The position numbers were made by a program, and so were the translations under genes. From assembly GCA_026126105.1 (NCBI GenBank), contig JAHCJV010000025.1, positions 1 through 64,000 of the forward strand: a stretch of 64,000 nucleotides of DNA, read 5' to 3'. The DNA comes from Enhydrobacter sp. GTDB lineage: Bacteria > Pseudomonadota > Alphaproteobacteria > Reyranellales > Reyranellaceae. Below, one piece after another: positions 1 to 9,338 of the stretch. Numbering within the stretch: the first letter of the stretch is position 1; every line of letters starts with the position of its first letter. The notes beneath the pieces were generated by a model that was given only the letters and a program-made list of their open reading frames with translations, was not told the DNA's origin and did no database searches.

Positions 1-2
1 AC

Positions 3-1193
3 AAGACGGTGCTGGCGACCGGCGGCTACGGCCGCGTCTACCAGACCGCGACCTCGGCCCACACCTGCACCGGCGACGGCGGCGCCATGGCGCTGCGCGC
101 CGGCCTGCCGCTGCAGGACCTCGAGTTCGTGCAGTTCCACCCGACCGGCATCTACGGCGCGGGCTGCCTGATCACCGAGGGCGTGCGCGGCGAGGGCGGC
201 TATGTCACCAACGGCAACGGCGAGCGCTTCATGGAGCGCTACGCGCCGTCGGCCAAGGACCTCGCCTCGCGCGACGTCGTCAGCCGCTCGATGACCATCG
301 AGATCCGCGAAGGCCGCGGCTGCGGCCCGAACAAGGATTACATCGAGCTGCACGTCGAGCATCTCGACCCGAAGGTCATTCACGAGCGCCTCCCCGGCAT
401 CGCCGAGACGGCGCGCATCTTCGCCGGCGTCGACGTCACGCGTCAGCCGATCCCGATCCTGCCGACCTGCCACTACAACATGGGCGGCATCCCGGCGAAC
501 TATCACTGCGAGGTCATGACTATCAAGGACGGCGACCCGTTCACCGCGGTGCAGGGCCTGATGGCGCTCGGCGAGGCCGCCTCGATCGGCGTCCATGGCG
601 CCAACCGGCTGGGCTCGAACTCGCTGCTTGAGCTGGTCGTGTTCGGCCGCTCGGCGGCCAATCGGGTCGCCGAGCTGATGAAGCCCGGCGAGACCCACAA
701 GGACATGAAGAACGCGGGCGAGGAGGCGATCGCGCGGCTCGACAAGGCGCGCCACGCCAACGGCGGCACGCCGACCGCGCAGCTGCGGGCCATGATGCAG
801 AAGACCATGCAGAACGACTGCGCGGTGTTCCGCACCACCAAGACGCTGGCCGAAGGCTGCGCCAACATGGACAAGGTCTACGCCGGCAAGGGCGATATCC
901 GCGTCAAGGACCGCTCGATGATCTGGAACTCCGACCTCATGGAGACGCTGGAGTTCGAGAACCTGATCGTGCAGGCACAGGCGACGATCTATTCCGCCGC
1001 CAATCGCCAGGAAAGCCGCGGTGCGCACGCGCACGAGGACTTCCCCGAGCGCGACGACAAGAACTGGTTGAAGCATACGGCGGTATGGGTCGATGAGCAG
1101 ACGGGAAAGACCCGCATCGACTATCGCCCGGTCAATCTCCAGCCGATGAGCAACGACGTGCAGTCGTTCCCGCCCAAGGCTCGCGTGTACTAA
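3..1193 (+). CDS. sdhA: Succinate dehydrogenase flavoprotein subunit, 3' part (5' end outside window)
   Basis: This is the C-terminal two thirds of the FAD-binding subunit of succinate dehydrogenase (complex II), which oxidises succinate to fumarate at the inner membrane. The frame is open from the window edge, so the start lies upstream. Visible family signatures are [11 protein letters not shown], the substrate-loop [19 protein letters not shown], the HYNMGGIP segment and [12 protein letters not shown] near the FAD site. The end ([19 protein letters not shown]) is typical of alphaproteobacterial SdhA. sdhB follows after 9 nt, so both are in one operon; sdhC and sdhD would be expected upstream, outside the window. 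Confidence 0.97.
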   Translation, partial: KTVLATGGYGRVYQTATSAHTCTGDGGAMALRAGLPLQDLEFVQFHPTGIYGAGCLITEGVRGEGGYVTNGNGERFMERYAPSAKDLASRDVVSRSMTIEIREGRGCGPNKDYIELHVEHLDPKVIHERLPGIAETARIFAGVDVTRQPIPILPTCHYNMGGIPANYHCEVMTIKDGDPFTAVQGLMALGEAASIGVHGANRLGSNSLLELVVFGRSAANRVAELMKPGETHKDMKNAGEEAIARLDKARHANGGTPTAQLRAMMQKTMQNDCAVFRTTKTLAEGCANMDKVYAGKGDIRVKDRSMIWNSDLMETLEFENLIVQAQATIYSAANRQESRGAHAHEDFPERDDKNWLKHTAVWVDEQTGKTRIDYRPVNLQPMSNDVQSFPPKARVY

Positions 1194-1202
1194 GGAACAA
1201 CG

Positions 1203-1982
1203 ATGGCTGAGTTTGCACTGCCTGCCAATTCCAAGATCGGCGTCGGCGAGACATACAAGGCGGCGGCCGGGACCAAGAACATCAAGACGTTCAAGGTCTA
1301 TCGCTGGACGCCGGACGACGGCAAGAACCCGAGCGTCGACACGTACGAAGTCGACATGGACACGTGCGGGCCAATGATCCTGGACGCGCTGATCAAGATC
1401 AAGAACGAGATCGACAGCTCGCTCACCTTTCGCCGCTCGTGCCGCGAGGGCGTATGCGGCTCCTGCGCGATGAACATCGACGGAACCAACACGCTCGCCT
1501 GCACCAAGTACATTTCCGACGTGAAGGGCGACATCAAGATCTACCCGCTGCCGCACATGCCGGTGGTGCGCGACCTGGTGCCGGACCTCACCGTACCGTA
1601 TGCGCAGCTCGCCTCGATCGAGCCGTGGCTGAAGTCGACCAGCCAGCCGCCGACGCGCGAGCGCATCCAGTCGCCCGAGGAGCGGGCCAAGCTCGACGGT
1701 CTGTGGGAGTGCATCCTGTGCTTCTGCTGCTCGACCTCATGCCCGAGCTACTGGTGGAGCGGCGACCGCTATCTCGGTCCGGCGATCCTGCTGCAGGCCT
1801 ATCGCTGGCTGGCCGACAGCCGCGATGAAGCCAAGGGCGAGCGACTCGACAACCTCGAGGACCCGTTCCGGCTCTATCGCTGCCACACGATCATGAACTG
1901 CACAAAAACCTGCCCCAAGAGCCTCAACCCGGCGAAGGCGATTGCCGAAATCAAGAAGCTCCTTGTCGAGCGCACGATATAG
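1203..1982 (+). CDS. sdhB: Succinate dehydrogenase iron-sulfur subunit
   Basis: SdhB passes electrons from the SdhA flavin to the membrane quinone site through three iron-sulfur clusters. The 259-aa length is normal. The N-terminal [2Fe-2S] ligands are Cys80, Cys85, Cys88 and Cys100 in [15 protein letters not shown]. The C-terminal ferredoxin-like domain has [12 protein letters not shown] around residues 170-181 and [21 protein letters not shown], giving the [4Fe-4S] and [3Fe-4S] ligands. It starts 9 nt after the sdhA stop and is the last gene of the sdh operon; the next gene begins 132 nt on. Confidence 0.97.
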   Translation: MAEFALPANSKIGVGETYKAAAGTKNIKTFKVYRWTPDDGKNPSVDTYEVDMDTCGPMILDALIKIKNEIDSSLTFRRSCREGVCGSCAMNIDGTNTLACTKYISDVKGDIKIYPLPHMPVVRDLVPDLTVPYAQLASIEPWLKSTSQPPTRERIQSPEERAKLDGLWECILCFCCSTSCPSYWWSGDRYLGPAILLQAYRWLADSRDEAKGERLDNLEDPFRLYRCHTIMNCTKTCPKSLNPAKAIAEIKKLLVERTI

Positions 1983-2114
1983 CCGGGCAGAAGCGTGATC
2001 ACGTGATACGGGGCTGATGAAGGCCGCCCGACGGAGAAGGCGCGCTTGGCCGAAGCTGATCCAATGGCCGGCACAGTGTATGCTTGCCGTATTGGCAATC
2101 AGTGAGGGGCTCCA

Positions 2115-3134
2115 ATGAATCTGAGAATACTCGCCGTCGTCGGGGCGCTTTCGTGTGCCGCCGCGTTGCCCGCCTCGGCCGGCCAGACTTTCGATGCGGT
2201 CAAGGCCAAGGGGTTCGTGCAATGCGCGGTCAATACCGGGTTGGCCGGCTTCTCCTTCGCCGACAGCCAGGGCAAGTGGACCGGGCTGGACGTGGATCTC
2301 TGCAAGGCGATCGCCGTCGCCATGTTCGGCGATGCCGAAAAGGTGAAGTTCACGCCGACCACGGCGCAGCAACGCTTTGTCGCTCTTCAGTCGGGTGAGG
2401 TCGACGTCATCACCCGCAACGCGACGCAGACCCTTCTGCGCGACACCTCGCTCGGCTTCAACATCGCCGGCGTCAATTTCTATGACGGCCAGGGCTTCAT
2501 CGTGCCGGCGAAGTCTAACCTGAAGAGCGCGAAGGAGCTGAGCGGCGCCACGATCTGCGTACAGCCCGGCACCACGACCGAGCTGAACCTCGCGGACTAC
2601 TTCCGCAAGAACAAGATGACCTTCAAGCCGGTGCTGATCGAAAAACTCGACGAGCTGCTGCAGGCCTATGCCTCCGGTCGCTGCGACGCCTACACCACCG
2701 ACGCGTCGGGCCTCGCCGCGGTACGGGCCGGCCAGCTCGCGGGCAAGGGCGAGCACACCATCCTGCCCGAGCGCATCTCCAAGGAGCCGCTCGGCCCGAT
2801 CGTGCGCCACGGCGACGACCAGTGGCTCGATCTCGTGAAATGGACCCTGATGGGCATGATCGAGGCCGAGGAGATGGGCATCAGCCAGGCCAATGTCGAC
2901 GAGATGCTGAAGAGCGACGATCCCGCCGTAAAGCGCTTCCTCGGAGTCACGCCGGGCTACGGCAAAGCGATCGGCGTCGACGAGAAGTGGATGTACAACA
3001 TCGTCAAGCAGGTCGGGAACTACGGCGACAGCTTCGAGCGCAACGTCGGAGTCAAGACGCCGCTCAAGCTCGAGCGCGGCCAGAACGCGCTGTGGACCAA
3101 CGGCGGCCTGATGTACGCAATTCCGTTCCGCTGA
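2115..3134 (+). CDS. Amino-acid ABC transporter substrate-binding protein, AapJ-like
   Basis: A 339-aa periplasmic binding protein of the polar/general L-amino-acid family (SBP_bac_3). Residues 1-22 form a signal peptide ending ASAG. The mature part starts TFDAVKAKGFVQCAVNTG and contains GLDVDLCKAIA, VDVITRNATQT and TICVQPGTTTELNLADYF, which match AapJ/BztA-type proteins of Rhizobiales and Rhodobacterales. Length matches that family (about 340 aa). The permease and ATPase genes (aapQMP) that usually follow are absent: the next gene is a convergent hydrolase. It may therefore serve a transporter encoded elsewhere. Confidence 0.88.
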   Translation: MNLRILAVVGALSCAAALPASAGQTFDAVKAKGFVQCAVNTGLAGFSFADSQGKWTGLDVDLCKAIAVAMFGDAEKVKFTPTTAQQRFVALQSGEVDVITRNATQTLLRDTSLGFNIAGVNFYDGQGFIVPAKSNLKSAKELSGATICVQPGTTTELNLADYFRKNKMTFKPVLIEKLDELLQAYASGRCDAYTTDASGLAAVRAGQLAGKGEHTILPERISKEPLGPIVRHGDDQWLDLVKWTLMGMIEAEEMGISQANVDEMLKSDDPAVKRFLGVTPGYGKAIGVDEKWMYNIVKQVGNYGDSFERNVGVKTPLKLERGQNALWTNGGLMYAIPFR

Positions 3135-3140
3135 GTCTCG

Positions 3141-4736
3141 TCAGGCTCGTGATCTCCGCTCGAAGCGCATCTTCTTGATGCGGCCTGTCGAGACTTCGAG
3201 GGCGGCGACCGTGCCGTCGTCGTCGCGCACCAGATGGGCGAGCTGCGTCGCCTGGATCCAGCCGCCGGGCGAGGTCACCTCGATCGTGTCGGCGTCCACG
3301 CCGTCCACCTTCCACGCTGCGCCGCCGCCAACCAGCGGGCCGCTGACGGCGAACGTGTCGCGCTCGATCTTCCAGACCGCACCCGAGTCGGCCGACGCAT
3401 AAGTGCCGACAATCTCCGGGGGCGCCGCCTGCCGCTCGCCGACTTTCCGGAAAGGAAGCACGCGACCGGCGCCGAGATCGACGTTCAGCCTGTCCTTGTC
3501 CGGTCTCAGCATGAACTCGAACGAGCCGCGCTCGGCGCCGAACCAGCCGTCCGCGCGGCGGCCCAGGGCGAAGGGCAGGCCGTTCTGCGTCACCGTGGCC
3601 TCGCCGTTCTTCCACGCAAGGTCGAACAGCGACGGCTCCTCGGCATTGAACCAGGTGCCGGCGATCGGCTCGATCTCGGCCGGCGTGATCGGCTCGGGTG
3701 CGGGCTTCATCCGCTCGTCGCCTTCGAGCGCATCGGCCGCGATCCGGTGCGCCAGGCGCCACGGATCGATCGTACCGAGGTTGGCGATCACCACCACGGT
3801 GAGGCCGGCCGCCGGCACGCGCAGAAACTCGGTGCGGAAGCCCGGCCACAGCCCGCCATGGCCCGCCGTCTCCATCCCGCGCAGCTCGCCCACCCCGACG
3901 CCGCGGCGATAGCGGTTGTCGTGGCCGCCGGTCAGCGGCTCGGCGGTAACGAGCTGGGTCGGGATCGTCTTGCCGAGGATCGGTTCGTCGAAATGGCGCG
4001 ACCAGACCAGCAGGTCCTCGACAGTCGAGGTCAGCCCGCCTTCGCCGCCCTGCGGATAAGCGTGCGCGGCGCGGCGGAAGCCCTGGGTGTCGTCGCCGAG
4101 ATAGCCGGTGGCGAGGTTGGGAATCACAGTGTCGATCTCGGCGGCGAGCATCGTGTCGGTCATGCCGAGTGGCTTGAAGATGCGCTCGGCCAGCACGTCA
4201 CCCAGTTTCTGCTTTGTCACCCGCTCGACGATCAGCCCGAGCAGCAGGAAGTTTGTGTTGCTGTAGAGGAAGCGGCTGCCCGGCTCGAAGTTGAGGTGCC
4301 CGTTGCGCGCCGCGGCATGGAGGAACTCGACAGCGCGCGCCGGCTTGTCGAGCCCGTGCCCGCCCAGCCGCAGCAATTCGAGGAAGTCGGGAAGGCCGCT
4401 GGAATTGCGCATCATCTGGTCGATGGTGACGGGCAGCGGCTTCAGCTCGGGCAGGTACTTGTGCGGCGGGTCGGAGAGGTCGAGCTTGCCCTCTTCGGCC
4501 AGCATCAGCGCCGCAGTGACGGTGAACTGCTTGCTGACCGAGGCGATGCGGAAGCGCGTCTTCGGGGTGATCGGCACTCCCAGCTCGATGCTCGCCAGCC
4601 CGTACCCTTTGCAGACCTCTATCTGCCCGGCGCGCATCACCGCGACGACGGCGCCCGGCGAGCCGGGCTTGGCATAGCGGGCGAACAGCACATCGATGCG
4701 GCGTTCGAGAGCGAGGGACGTGATCGATTTCGACAT
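3141..4736 (-). CDS. Serine hydrolase, beta-lactamase class C / penicillin-binding-like family
   Basis: A 531-aa serine hydrolase of the AmpC-like fold. The nucleophile motif S-x-x-K is Ser66-Val-Ser-Lys69 (FRIASVSKQFTV), the second motif Y-x-N is FLYSNTNF, and the third is the HGG of GHGGLWPGF. About 350 residues make up the catalytic domain; the C-terminal 170 residues look like the beta-rich lipocalin-like extension often found in these hydrolases. No clear signal peptide is seen, so a cytoplasmic esterase or peptidase is possible and the substrate is unknown. It is convergent with the AapJ-like gene, with only 6 nt between the stops. Confidence 0.85.
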   Translation of the reverse strand: MSKSITSLALERRIDVLFARYAKPGSPGAVVAVMRAGQIEVCKGYGLASIELGVPITPKTRFRIASVSKQFTVTAALMLAEEGKLDLSDPPHKYLPELKPLPVTIDQMMRNSSGLPDFLELLRLGGHGLDKPARAVEFLHAAARNGHLNFEPGSRFLYSNTNFLLLGLIVERVTKQKLGDVLAERIFKPLGMTDTMLAAEIDTVIPNLATGYLGDDTQGFRRAAHAYPQGGEGGLTSTVEDLLVWSRHFDEPILGKTIPTQLVTAEPLTGGHDNRYRRGVGVGELRGMETAGHGGLWPGFRTEFLRVPAAGLTVVVIANLGTIDPWRLAHRIAADALEGDERMKPAPEPITPAEIEPIAGTWFNAEEPSLFDLAWKNGEATVTQNGLPFALGRRADGWFGAERGSFEFMLRPDKDRLNVDLGAGRVLPFRKVGERQAAPPEIVGTYASADSGAVWKIERDTFAVSGPLVGGGAAWKVDGVDADTIEVTSPGGWIQATQLAHLVRDDDGTVAALEVSTGRIKKMRFERRSRA

Positions 4737-4814
4737 GAGGCGCAGTCAATCCATCCGGCTCGCGCTTGTAAAGCCGAAGCGCTACCGTGGCTCGAACCGG
4801 GGAGGAAAGTCGAC

Positions 4815-5624
4815 ATGGAACGGCGCTTCGTGAAGGTCGAGAAGGGGCTGGGACCGCAGGGCCGTATCGCCGTCGTGCGCTTCGATCGCGGCGACAACAT
4901 CAACGCGCTCAGCAACCAGGCGATGCGCGAGCTGCGCGACGTGACGCGCGACTTTGAGGACGATCTGGAGACGACCGTCGTGATCCTGACGGGCTCGGCC
5001 AAGGCCTTCTCGGCGGGCTTCGACCTCAAGGACCCCGAAGGCCGCCAGCGAGACACGCTGTCGCTCGGCGAGCGCATCCAGCGACAGCGGCTCGGGCCAA
5101 AGATGTGCAAGGCCTGGCAGGACATGGACCAGGTGACGATCGCCGCGATCGAGGGTCATTGCATCGGCGGCGGCGCGGCGCTTGTCGTGGCTCTCGACTT
5201 CCGCTTCTGCGGGAAGAGCGCGCATTTTCGGATCCCCGAGGTCGAGCTTGGCATGAACATGAGCTGGGGCTCGATTCCGCGCATGCTGGCGCTGATGGGC
5301 CCGGCCCGCACCAAGCAGGCGGTGATCCTCGCGTCGGATCGCATCGGCTCCGCCGACGCGCGCGAGTGGGGACTGGTCGAGAAAGTCGTCGATGACGGGC
5401 AGGCGCTCGCGGCATCAAGGGCCTTCGCCGAGCGCATCGCGCTGCAGCCGCCGATCCCGGTGCGCATGAGCAAGGCGTCGGTCAACCGCCTCGCGCATGC
5501 CCTCGACGATCTCGCCGCCCACATGGATGCCGACCAGAACGTGCTGACCGGGCTCACGGAAGACTACAAGGAAGGAACCTCCGCCTTCCGCGAGAAACGC
5601 AGGCCGACGTTCAAAGGTCGTTAG
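4815..5624 (+). CDS. Enoyl-CoA hydratase/isomerase family protein
   Basis: A 269-aa crotonase-fold protein. The start ATG has a strong ribosome-binding site (GGAGGAAA) about 7 nt upstream; the open frame reaches much further back, but only opposite the serine hydrolase gene. Oxyanion-hole segments are FSAGFDLKD (about residue 68) and HCIGGGAALVVALDF (about residue 117). The usual PGAGG turn after the catalytic Glu region is replaced by EVELGMNMSWGSIPRM, so it may not be a classical hydratase. No pathway partner lies beside it. Family assignment is firm; substrate is unknown. Confidence 0.88.
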   Translation: MERRFVKVEKGLGPQGRIAVVRFDRGDNINALSNQAMRELRDVTRDFEDDLETTVVILTGSAKAFSAGFDLKDPEGRQRDTLSLGERIQRQRLGPKMCKAWQDMDQVTIAAIEGHCIGGGAALVVALDFRFCGKSAHFRIPEVELGMNMSWGSIPRMLALMGPARTKQAVILASDRIGSADAREWGLVEKVVDDGQALAASRAFAERIALQPPIPVRMSKASVNRLAHALDDLAAHMDADQNVLTGLTEDYKEGTSAFREKRRPTFKGR

Positions 5625-6015
5625 CTTGTGTTCTCCTCTGCCGCGAGGGGGAAGATTGGGTGAGGGCGCATCGAAGGTTGTGCGCAAGCCCGCCATCGCT
5701 TCGGCATCGAAAACCATCTGCCGGCGGATCACCTGCTTTGCTTCATGAATCGATTGCCGGCAGGACAGAAGTTGATCTCGTCGTCGAGTTCATAGATCGG
5801 GCTGGAACTCTGCTTTATGAAGATCATCAAGCGGGGGAGACAGTTCGCCGCCGGACGGAATGCACCGGTCGAACACCTCTTCGCGACGCACGAGGCGAGG
5901 CGGGATGTTCGCAAAGAGCAACGTCTTCGAGGAAACCGGCATCGAACTCTGCATTGTCGCCGGCGGCTGCCAGCATGGCTGATCGGCGCGGCAGGTTCGC
6001 TTGGGTGCCCTAGCC
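5625..6015. other. Intergenic stretch with no convincing gene
   Basis: About 390 bases between the enoyl-CoA hydratase and the next membrane-protein gene. Short open frames exist on both strands, but none has a ribosome-binding site, a recognisable motif or a convincing composition. Bases 5630-5670 resemble a worn copy of the hairpin-forming CCCTC...GAGGG intergenic repeats common in high-GC alphaproteobacteria. A decayed gene cannot be excluded. Confidence 0.5.
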
Positions 6016-6702
6016 ATGCCGCTGCGACAGCGCATCGCCCGCGTTATCGCACTCTTCCTGTTGCCGGTCGGGCTGCTTTGCGTCGGCGTACCCTTCTGGA
6101 TGTTCACGCTGCCGGGCCGCAGCGAGATCATCGACGATACCCGCGCCGCCTTCGGCGCCGGGACGGACGCGGGCAAGCTCAAGGCGGCCTATGTCGATTG
6201 CGTGCGCGAACGCTCCGGCTCCAGTTCCAGCCGTGGCGTAGGCATAACCGAGTATGACTGCGTCATCGATCTGTCCGACGTGCCAGAACCCGCACCAGTT
6301 CCCACCGCCGACCGGGGCGGCAAAGTTGATGCCGAAGGCGGCGATTCCTACGCCGGCCTGACCTACGAAGAGGCGATGGCCAAGTGGAATGCGTCGATGG
6401 CCGAACACACCCGCAGCGTCAATGCCGCAGTCGAGGCATTGGCCGCGCAGCGGCGCGCGCGCGGCGATGCCTCGAACCGCCTGACACGCAAGCTCGCCAC
6501 CAATCGAAGCGGCGAACTTCCCGCGGTCCGCATTCTCTCCGCGCCGGGGGAGTCGCGCCGGATCGGCCTGGTCTGGGGCTTCGGCGAACTCGCCTGGCGC
6601 TGGGTCCAGTGGCTGGTCATCAGTCTGCTGTTTTTCGGGTTCGGCGGCGGATGCTTGCTGGCGGTGTGGGTAGCGTGGACGCGGCGGCCGGCGGGAGCGT
6701 AA
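6016..6702 (+). CDS. Hypothetical membrane protein with one TM helix at each end
   Basis: A 228-aa protein of unknown function. Residues about 8-32 (RVIALFLLPVGLLCVGVPFW) and 200-222 (LVISLLFFGFGGGCLLAVWV) are clear membrane helices. Between them is a soluble loop of about 165 residues with two Cys (DCVRERSG and YDCVIDL) and an Ala/Arg-rich helical part. If both termini are cytoplasmic the loop lies in the periplasm, where the two Cys could form a disulfide. ATG 6016 is preferred to an in-frame TTG 15 nt upstream, because the helix then sits at a normal distance from the N-terminus. No family was recognised. Confidence 0.6.
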   Translation: MPLRQRIARVIALFLLPVGLLCVGVPFWMFTLPGRSEIIDDTRAAFGAGTDAGKLKAAYVDCVRERSGSSSSRGVGITEYDCVIDLSDVPEPAPVPTADRGGKVDAEGGDSYAGLTYEEAMAKWNASMAEHTRSVNAAVEALAAQRRARGDASNRLTRKLATNRSGELPAVRILSAPGESRRIGLVWGFGELAWRWVQWLVISLLFFGFGGGCLLAVWVAWTRRPAGA

Positions 6703-6929
6703 TCGACTAGATTGTTGAGAATCTGCTCCCAGCCTCATCCTGTCGAAGATGTCAGTTCCTGCGCCGATCAATCTCCTCTTTCGTCTCGAATCTCGGGCGA
6801 AAACGCAGGCGCTACATCCGCCACCACCAGTGCCGACCCAGGCCGCGAAACGGACTCATCAAAGCCCAACCCATCGGATCGCTACGGATTCTCCTGTTGC
6901 CCGCTCCCTCGGGGAGGAGGGTCAAATAG

Positions 6930-7124
6930 TTAGAGCTTTCTCGCCTTCAGCGAGTCGACGATGGTGCGGCGTTCGTCGTCCGTCATCATCGGCCAGCGAG
7001 CGATCTCGTCGATCGTTCGCTTGCAACCGAGGCAGAGGTTGCTCTTCGAATCCATGATGCAGATGCTCTTGCACGGCGACATCACGCGCCGGGCGGCATA
7101 AGGCTGCGGCGCCGGATCGGCCAT
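6930..7124 (-). CDS. DUF1289 family small cysteine-rich protein
   Basis: A 64-aa protein with the DUF1289 pattern: SPCKSICIMD, then LCLGCKRTIDEIARWPMM and DDERRTIVDSL. Four cysteines in a CxxxC...CxGC arrangement suggest a metal or Fe-S site. The family's function is not known. ATG 7124 begins 5 nt after the phaR stop, so the two genes are probably co-transcribed; a TTG 9 nt earlier would overlap phaR. It ends an operon read leftwards. Confidence 0.82.
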   Translation of the reverse strand: MADPAPQPYAARRVMSPCKSICIMDSKSNLCLGCKRTIDEIARWPMMTDDERRTIVDSLKARKL

Positions 7125-7129
7125 CGGGC

Positions 7130-7771
7130 TCAAGATTTCTTGCTGAGGTCCGCGAGCTGGTTTTGCAGCTCGTCCAGCTTGCGCTTGAGGTCATCGATCG
7201 CGGCGTCGCTGCCCGGCGCGGCCGAGGGGTCAGTTTTGGGTGGCTCGGCGGAGCCATTGGCATGGCCGGCGGGCGGCATCATGCCGGCCTGGCCGGCGGC
7301 GAAAGGATTGAACAGCCGCATGGCATTCTCGAACATCGCCATGTTCTGCTTACCCATCGATTCGAACTGCTGGAACGGGTTGAAACCGAACGCATTCTGC
7401 AAATAGACCCGCATCTGATCCTGATTGCGCGCGAACTGGGTCATGGACATCTCGAGATACTGCGGCACCACACCCTGCAGGCTGTCGCCGTAGAATGAGA
7501 TGAGCTGGCGCAGGAACGGGATCGGCAACAGCGTCTGCCCGCCCTTGCTCTCTTCCTCGAAAATGATCTGCGTCAGCACCGGGCGCGTGATGTCTTCGCT
7601 CGTCTTGGCATCGTAGACGACGAAGTCGATCTTCTCCTTCACCATCTTCGACAGATGCTCAAGCGTCACATAAGCGGAGGTCGCGGTGTTGTAGAGCCGC
7701 CGGTTCGCATACTTCTTGATGACGACCGGTGCGGGTTTCGGTCCGCTTTCCGGTGCAGGCTGATCGGCCAT
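7130..7771 (-). CDS. phaR: Polyhydroxyalkanoate synthesis repressor PhaR
   Basis: PhaR represses PHA granule genes and leaves DNA when it binds nascent PHA. The 213-aa protein begins with the PHA DNA-binding domain (VIKKYANRRLYNTATSAYVTL, DFVVYDAKTSEDITRPVL), followed by the PHB-accumulation domain (PFLRQLISFYGDSLQGVVPQYLE). The C-terminus is a Pro/Ala linker and a short coiled coil (DDLKRKLDELQNQLADL). ATG 7771 has GGTGAGGAG upstream and gives the family's usual N-terminus; the longer open frame upstream has no PhaR similarity. It is divergent from the phaC operon, a usual arrangement for self-contained regulation. Confidence 0.95.
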   Translation of the reverse strand: MADQPAPESGPKPAPVVIKKYANRRLYNTATSAYVTLEHLSKMVKEKIDFVVYDAKTSEDITRPVLTQIIFEEESKGGQTLLPIPFLRQLISFYGDSLQGVVPQYLEMSMTQFARNQDQMRVYLQNAFGFNPFQQFESMGKQNMAMFENAMRLFNPFAAGQAGMMPPAGHANGSAEPPKTDPSAAPGSDAAIDDLKRKLDELQNQLADLSKKS

Positions 7772-7894
7772 TACGCTGCGCTCCTCACCCAACCGTGATT
7801 TTGACCTTAACCTTGATGCCGCAGTGCGACAAGCAGCGTGCGCTCTGCGTCCACGCATTGCTCGTGCGAAAGAGGCGTTCGCTGGCCGATGCGC

Positions 7895-7900
7895 TATACT
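7895..7900 (+). promoter_or_regulatory. Candidate -10 box for a leaderless transcript
   Basis: TATACT ends 6 nt before the ATG at 7907, so transcription would begin at or next to the start codon. No good ribosome-binding site precedes that ATG, which fits a leaderless mRNA. The -35 region at about 7872-7877 is weak. Confidence 0.45.
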
Positions 7901-7906
7901 GGATAC

Positions 7907-8230
7907 ATGGCCTCGGAAAAGGACGACAATGCCGAGTTCGACCGGCTGGCGCGCCGTTATCTCGATCTCTGGCAGAACCAGCTGTCCGGCATTGCCGGCG
8001 ATCAGGCTCTGACCGAGCAGATCGCTCGCCTTTTCGCGGCTGCAAACGCACAAGTCGCGGCCGTCCTGCAGGCCGCACAAGGAGTACCGCATGCAGCATC
8101 TCCGCCTGGGTCCGCGTCCGCTGCCGCTTCACCTCAGCACGGCACTGATGACCTGGGCGAGCTGCGAAAGCGCATGGCGGCTCTGGAAGCGCGACTCGCC
8201 GCGCTCGAGTCCAAGCTCGACCGCGCCTGA
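7907..8230 (+). CDS. Small coiled-coil protein upstream of PHA synthase (possible synthase partner)
   Basis: A 107-aa protein: an acidic helical N-terminus (ASEKDDNAEFDRLARRYLDL), an Ala/Pro-rich middle and a C-terminal heptad-like coiled coil ([19 protein letters not shown]). It is not a named family I can place with confidence. Position directly before a compact PHA synthase and the coiled-coil end recall PhaE, PhaM and PhaR(class IV) subunits, which form complexes with short PhaC proteins. ATG 7907 has no ribosome-binding site but a TATACT box directly upstream. The phaC start lies inside this gene in another frame, so the two overlap by about 140 nt. Confidence 0.65.
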   Translation: MASEKDDNAEFDRLARRYLDLWQNQLSGIAGDQALTEQIARLFAAANAQVAAVLQAAQGVPHAASPPGSASAAASPQHGTDDLGELRKRMAALEARLAALESKLDRA

Positions 8231-9338
8231 GGCGCTGGTCCCGGTTCTGAAGGAGGTTGCCGCCCTCGAGGCGCGCGCCGGCCAGGGCGGTTTCGAGCAG
8301 GCGCTTCATCGAGAGATCGGCCGGCGGATGGATCGCCTGGCCGAAGGCGTGCTGGCCTATCGCAGGCATCCGGTCCACCGCACCCTGCAGGATCCCGCGG
8401 CGGTCTGGCAGGAGGGCAGCACGCGGCTTCTCGATTACGGCCTGACCGATCGCGGGGCCCGCAAGAAAGGGACGCGGGCGGTGCTTGTGGTGCCGTCGCT
8501 GATCAATCGCTGGGAAGTGCTCGACCTGAGTGCTGAGAAGAGCCTGCTGCGCACCATGGCAGCGAACGGCCTGCGGCCCTTCCTGGTCGACTGGGGCACG
8601 CCCGACGCGGAGGAGCGCCGGTTCGACCTTACCGCCTATGTCGCCCGGCTCGAGCGCGCCGTGTCCGCGGTTGGCAAGCGGGCCCGCGGCGCGCCGGCGG
8701 TGATGGGCTACTGCATGGGCGGCACGCTCGCGGTTGCGCTCGCTGCGCGTCAGCCGCGCCGGGTGGCGAAGCTCGCGCTGCTTGCCGCCCCATGGGATTT
8801 CCACGCCGACAAGGCAGGCCACGCCTTCCTGCTCTCGATAGGCCCGTTGCTGGCGGAAGTGGCCGACAAGCTGGGTGAACTCCCGGTCGATATGCTGCAG
8901 ACGCTGTTCTGGTCGCTCGATCCATGGCTTGCGATGAAGAAGTTCGGCCGCTTCCTCGGCATGGACCAGCAGGGCGATTCCGCACGCGACTTCGTGCTGC
9001 TCGAGGACTGGCTGAACGAGGGCGCACCGCTCGCCGGCCCGACCGCGCGCGACTGCCTCATCGGCTGGTATGGCGATAATTTGCCCGGCACGGACAAATG
9101 GATCGTCGGCGGCAAGCCCGTTGTGCCACGCAAGATCACGAAGCCCGCGCTGGTGATGATCCCATCGGGTGATCGCATCGTGCCGCCGCTCTCCGCCGCG
9201 GCACTGGCCGACCGCAAGCGCGGCTTGAAGAACGTCACGCGGCTCGACCTTCCCCTCGGCCATATCGGCATGGTTGTGAGTGGCCGCGCGCGCGAGCTGT
9301 GCTGGAATCCGCTGATCGACTGGCTCAGGTCGCGTTGA
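8091..9338 (+). CDS. phaC: Compact poly(3-hydroxyalkanoate) synthase (PhaC, class III/IV-like)
   Basis: An alpha/beta-hydrolase PHA polymerase. The catalytic triad is visible: Cys in [12 protein letters not shown] (about residue 208), Asp in [10 protein letters not shown] and His in LPLGHIGMV. The core is about 360 aa and lacks the roughly 200-residue N-terminal domain of class I enzymes, so it resembles class III/IV synthases that need a second subunit. ATG 8091 has a perfect AAGGAG 6 nt upstream, but the first 45 or so residues are read out of frame through the preceding gene and look unconserved; homology starts near 8230. The stop overlaps the next ATG (TGATG). Confidence 0.85.
   Translation: MQHLRLGPRPLPLHLSTALMTWASCESAWRLWKRDSPRSSPSSTAPEALVPVLKEVAALEARAGQGGFEQALHREIGRRMDRLAEGVLAYRRHPVHRTLQDPAAVWQEGSTRLLDYGLTDRGARKKGTRAVLVVPSLINRWEVLDLSAEKSLLRTMAANGLRPFLVDWGTPDAEERRFDLTAYVARLERAVSAVGKRARGAPAVMGYCMGGTLAVALAARQPRRVAKLALLAAPWDFHADKAGHAFLLSIGPLLAEVADKLGELPVDMLQTLFWSLDPWLAMKKFGRFLGMDQQGDSARDFVLLEDWLNEGAPLAGPTARDCLIGWYGDNLPGTDKWIVGGKPVVPRKITKPALVMIPSGDRIVPPLSAAALADRKRGLKNVTRLDLPLGHIGMVVSGRARELCWNPLIDWLRSR

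Noticed and set aside
3234..4814. Long N-terminal extension of the enoyl-CoA hydratase frame
   Set aside because: It runs antisense through the serine hydrolase; the family begins at ATG 4815 with a strong ribosome-binding site.
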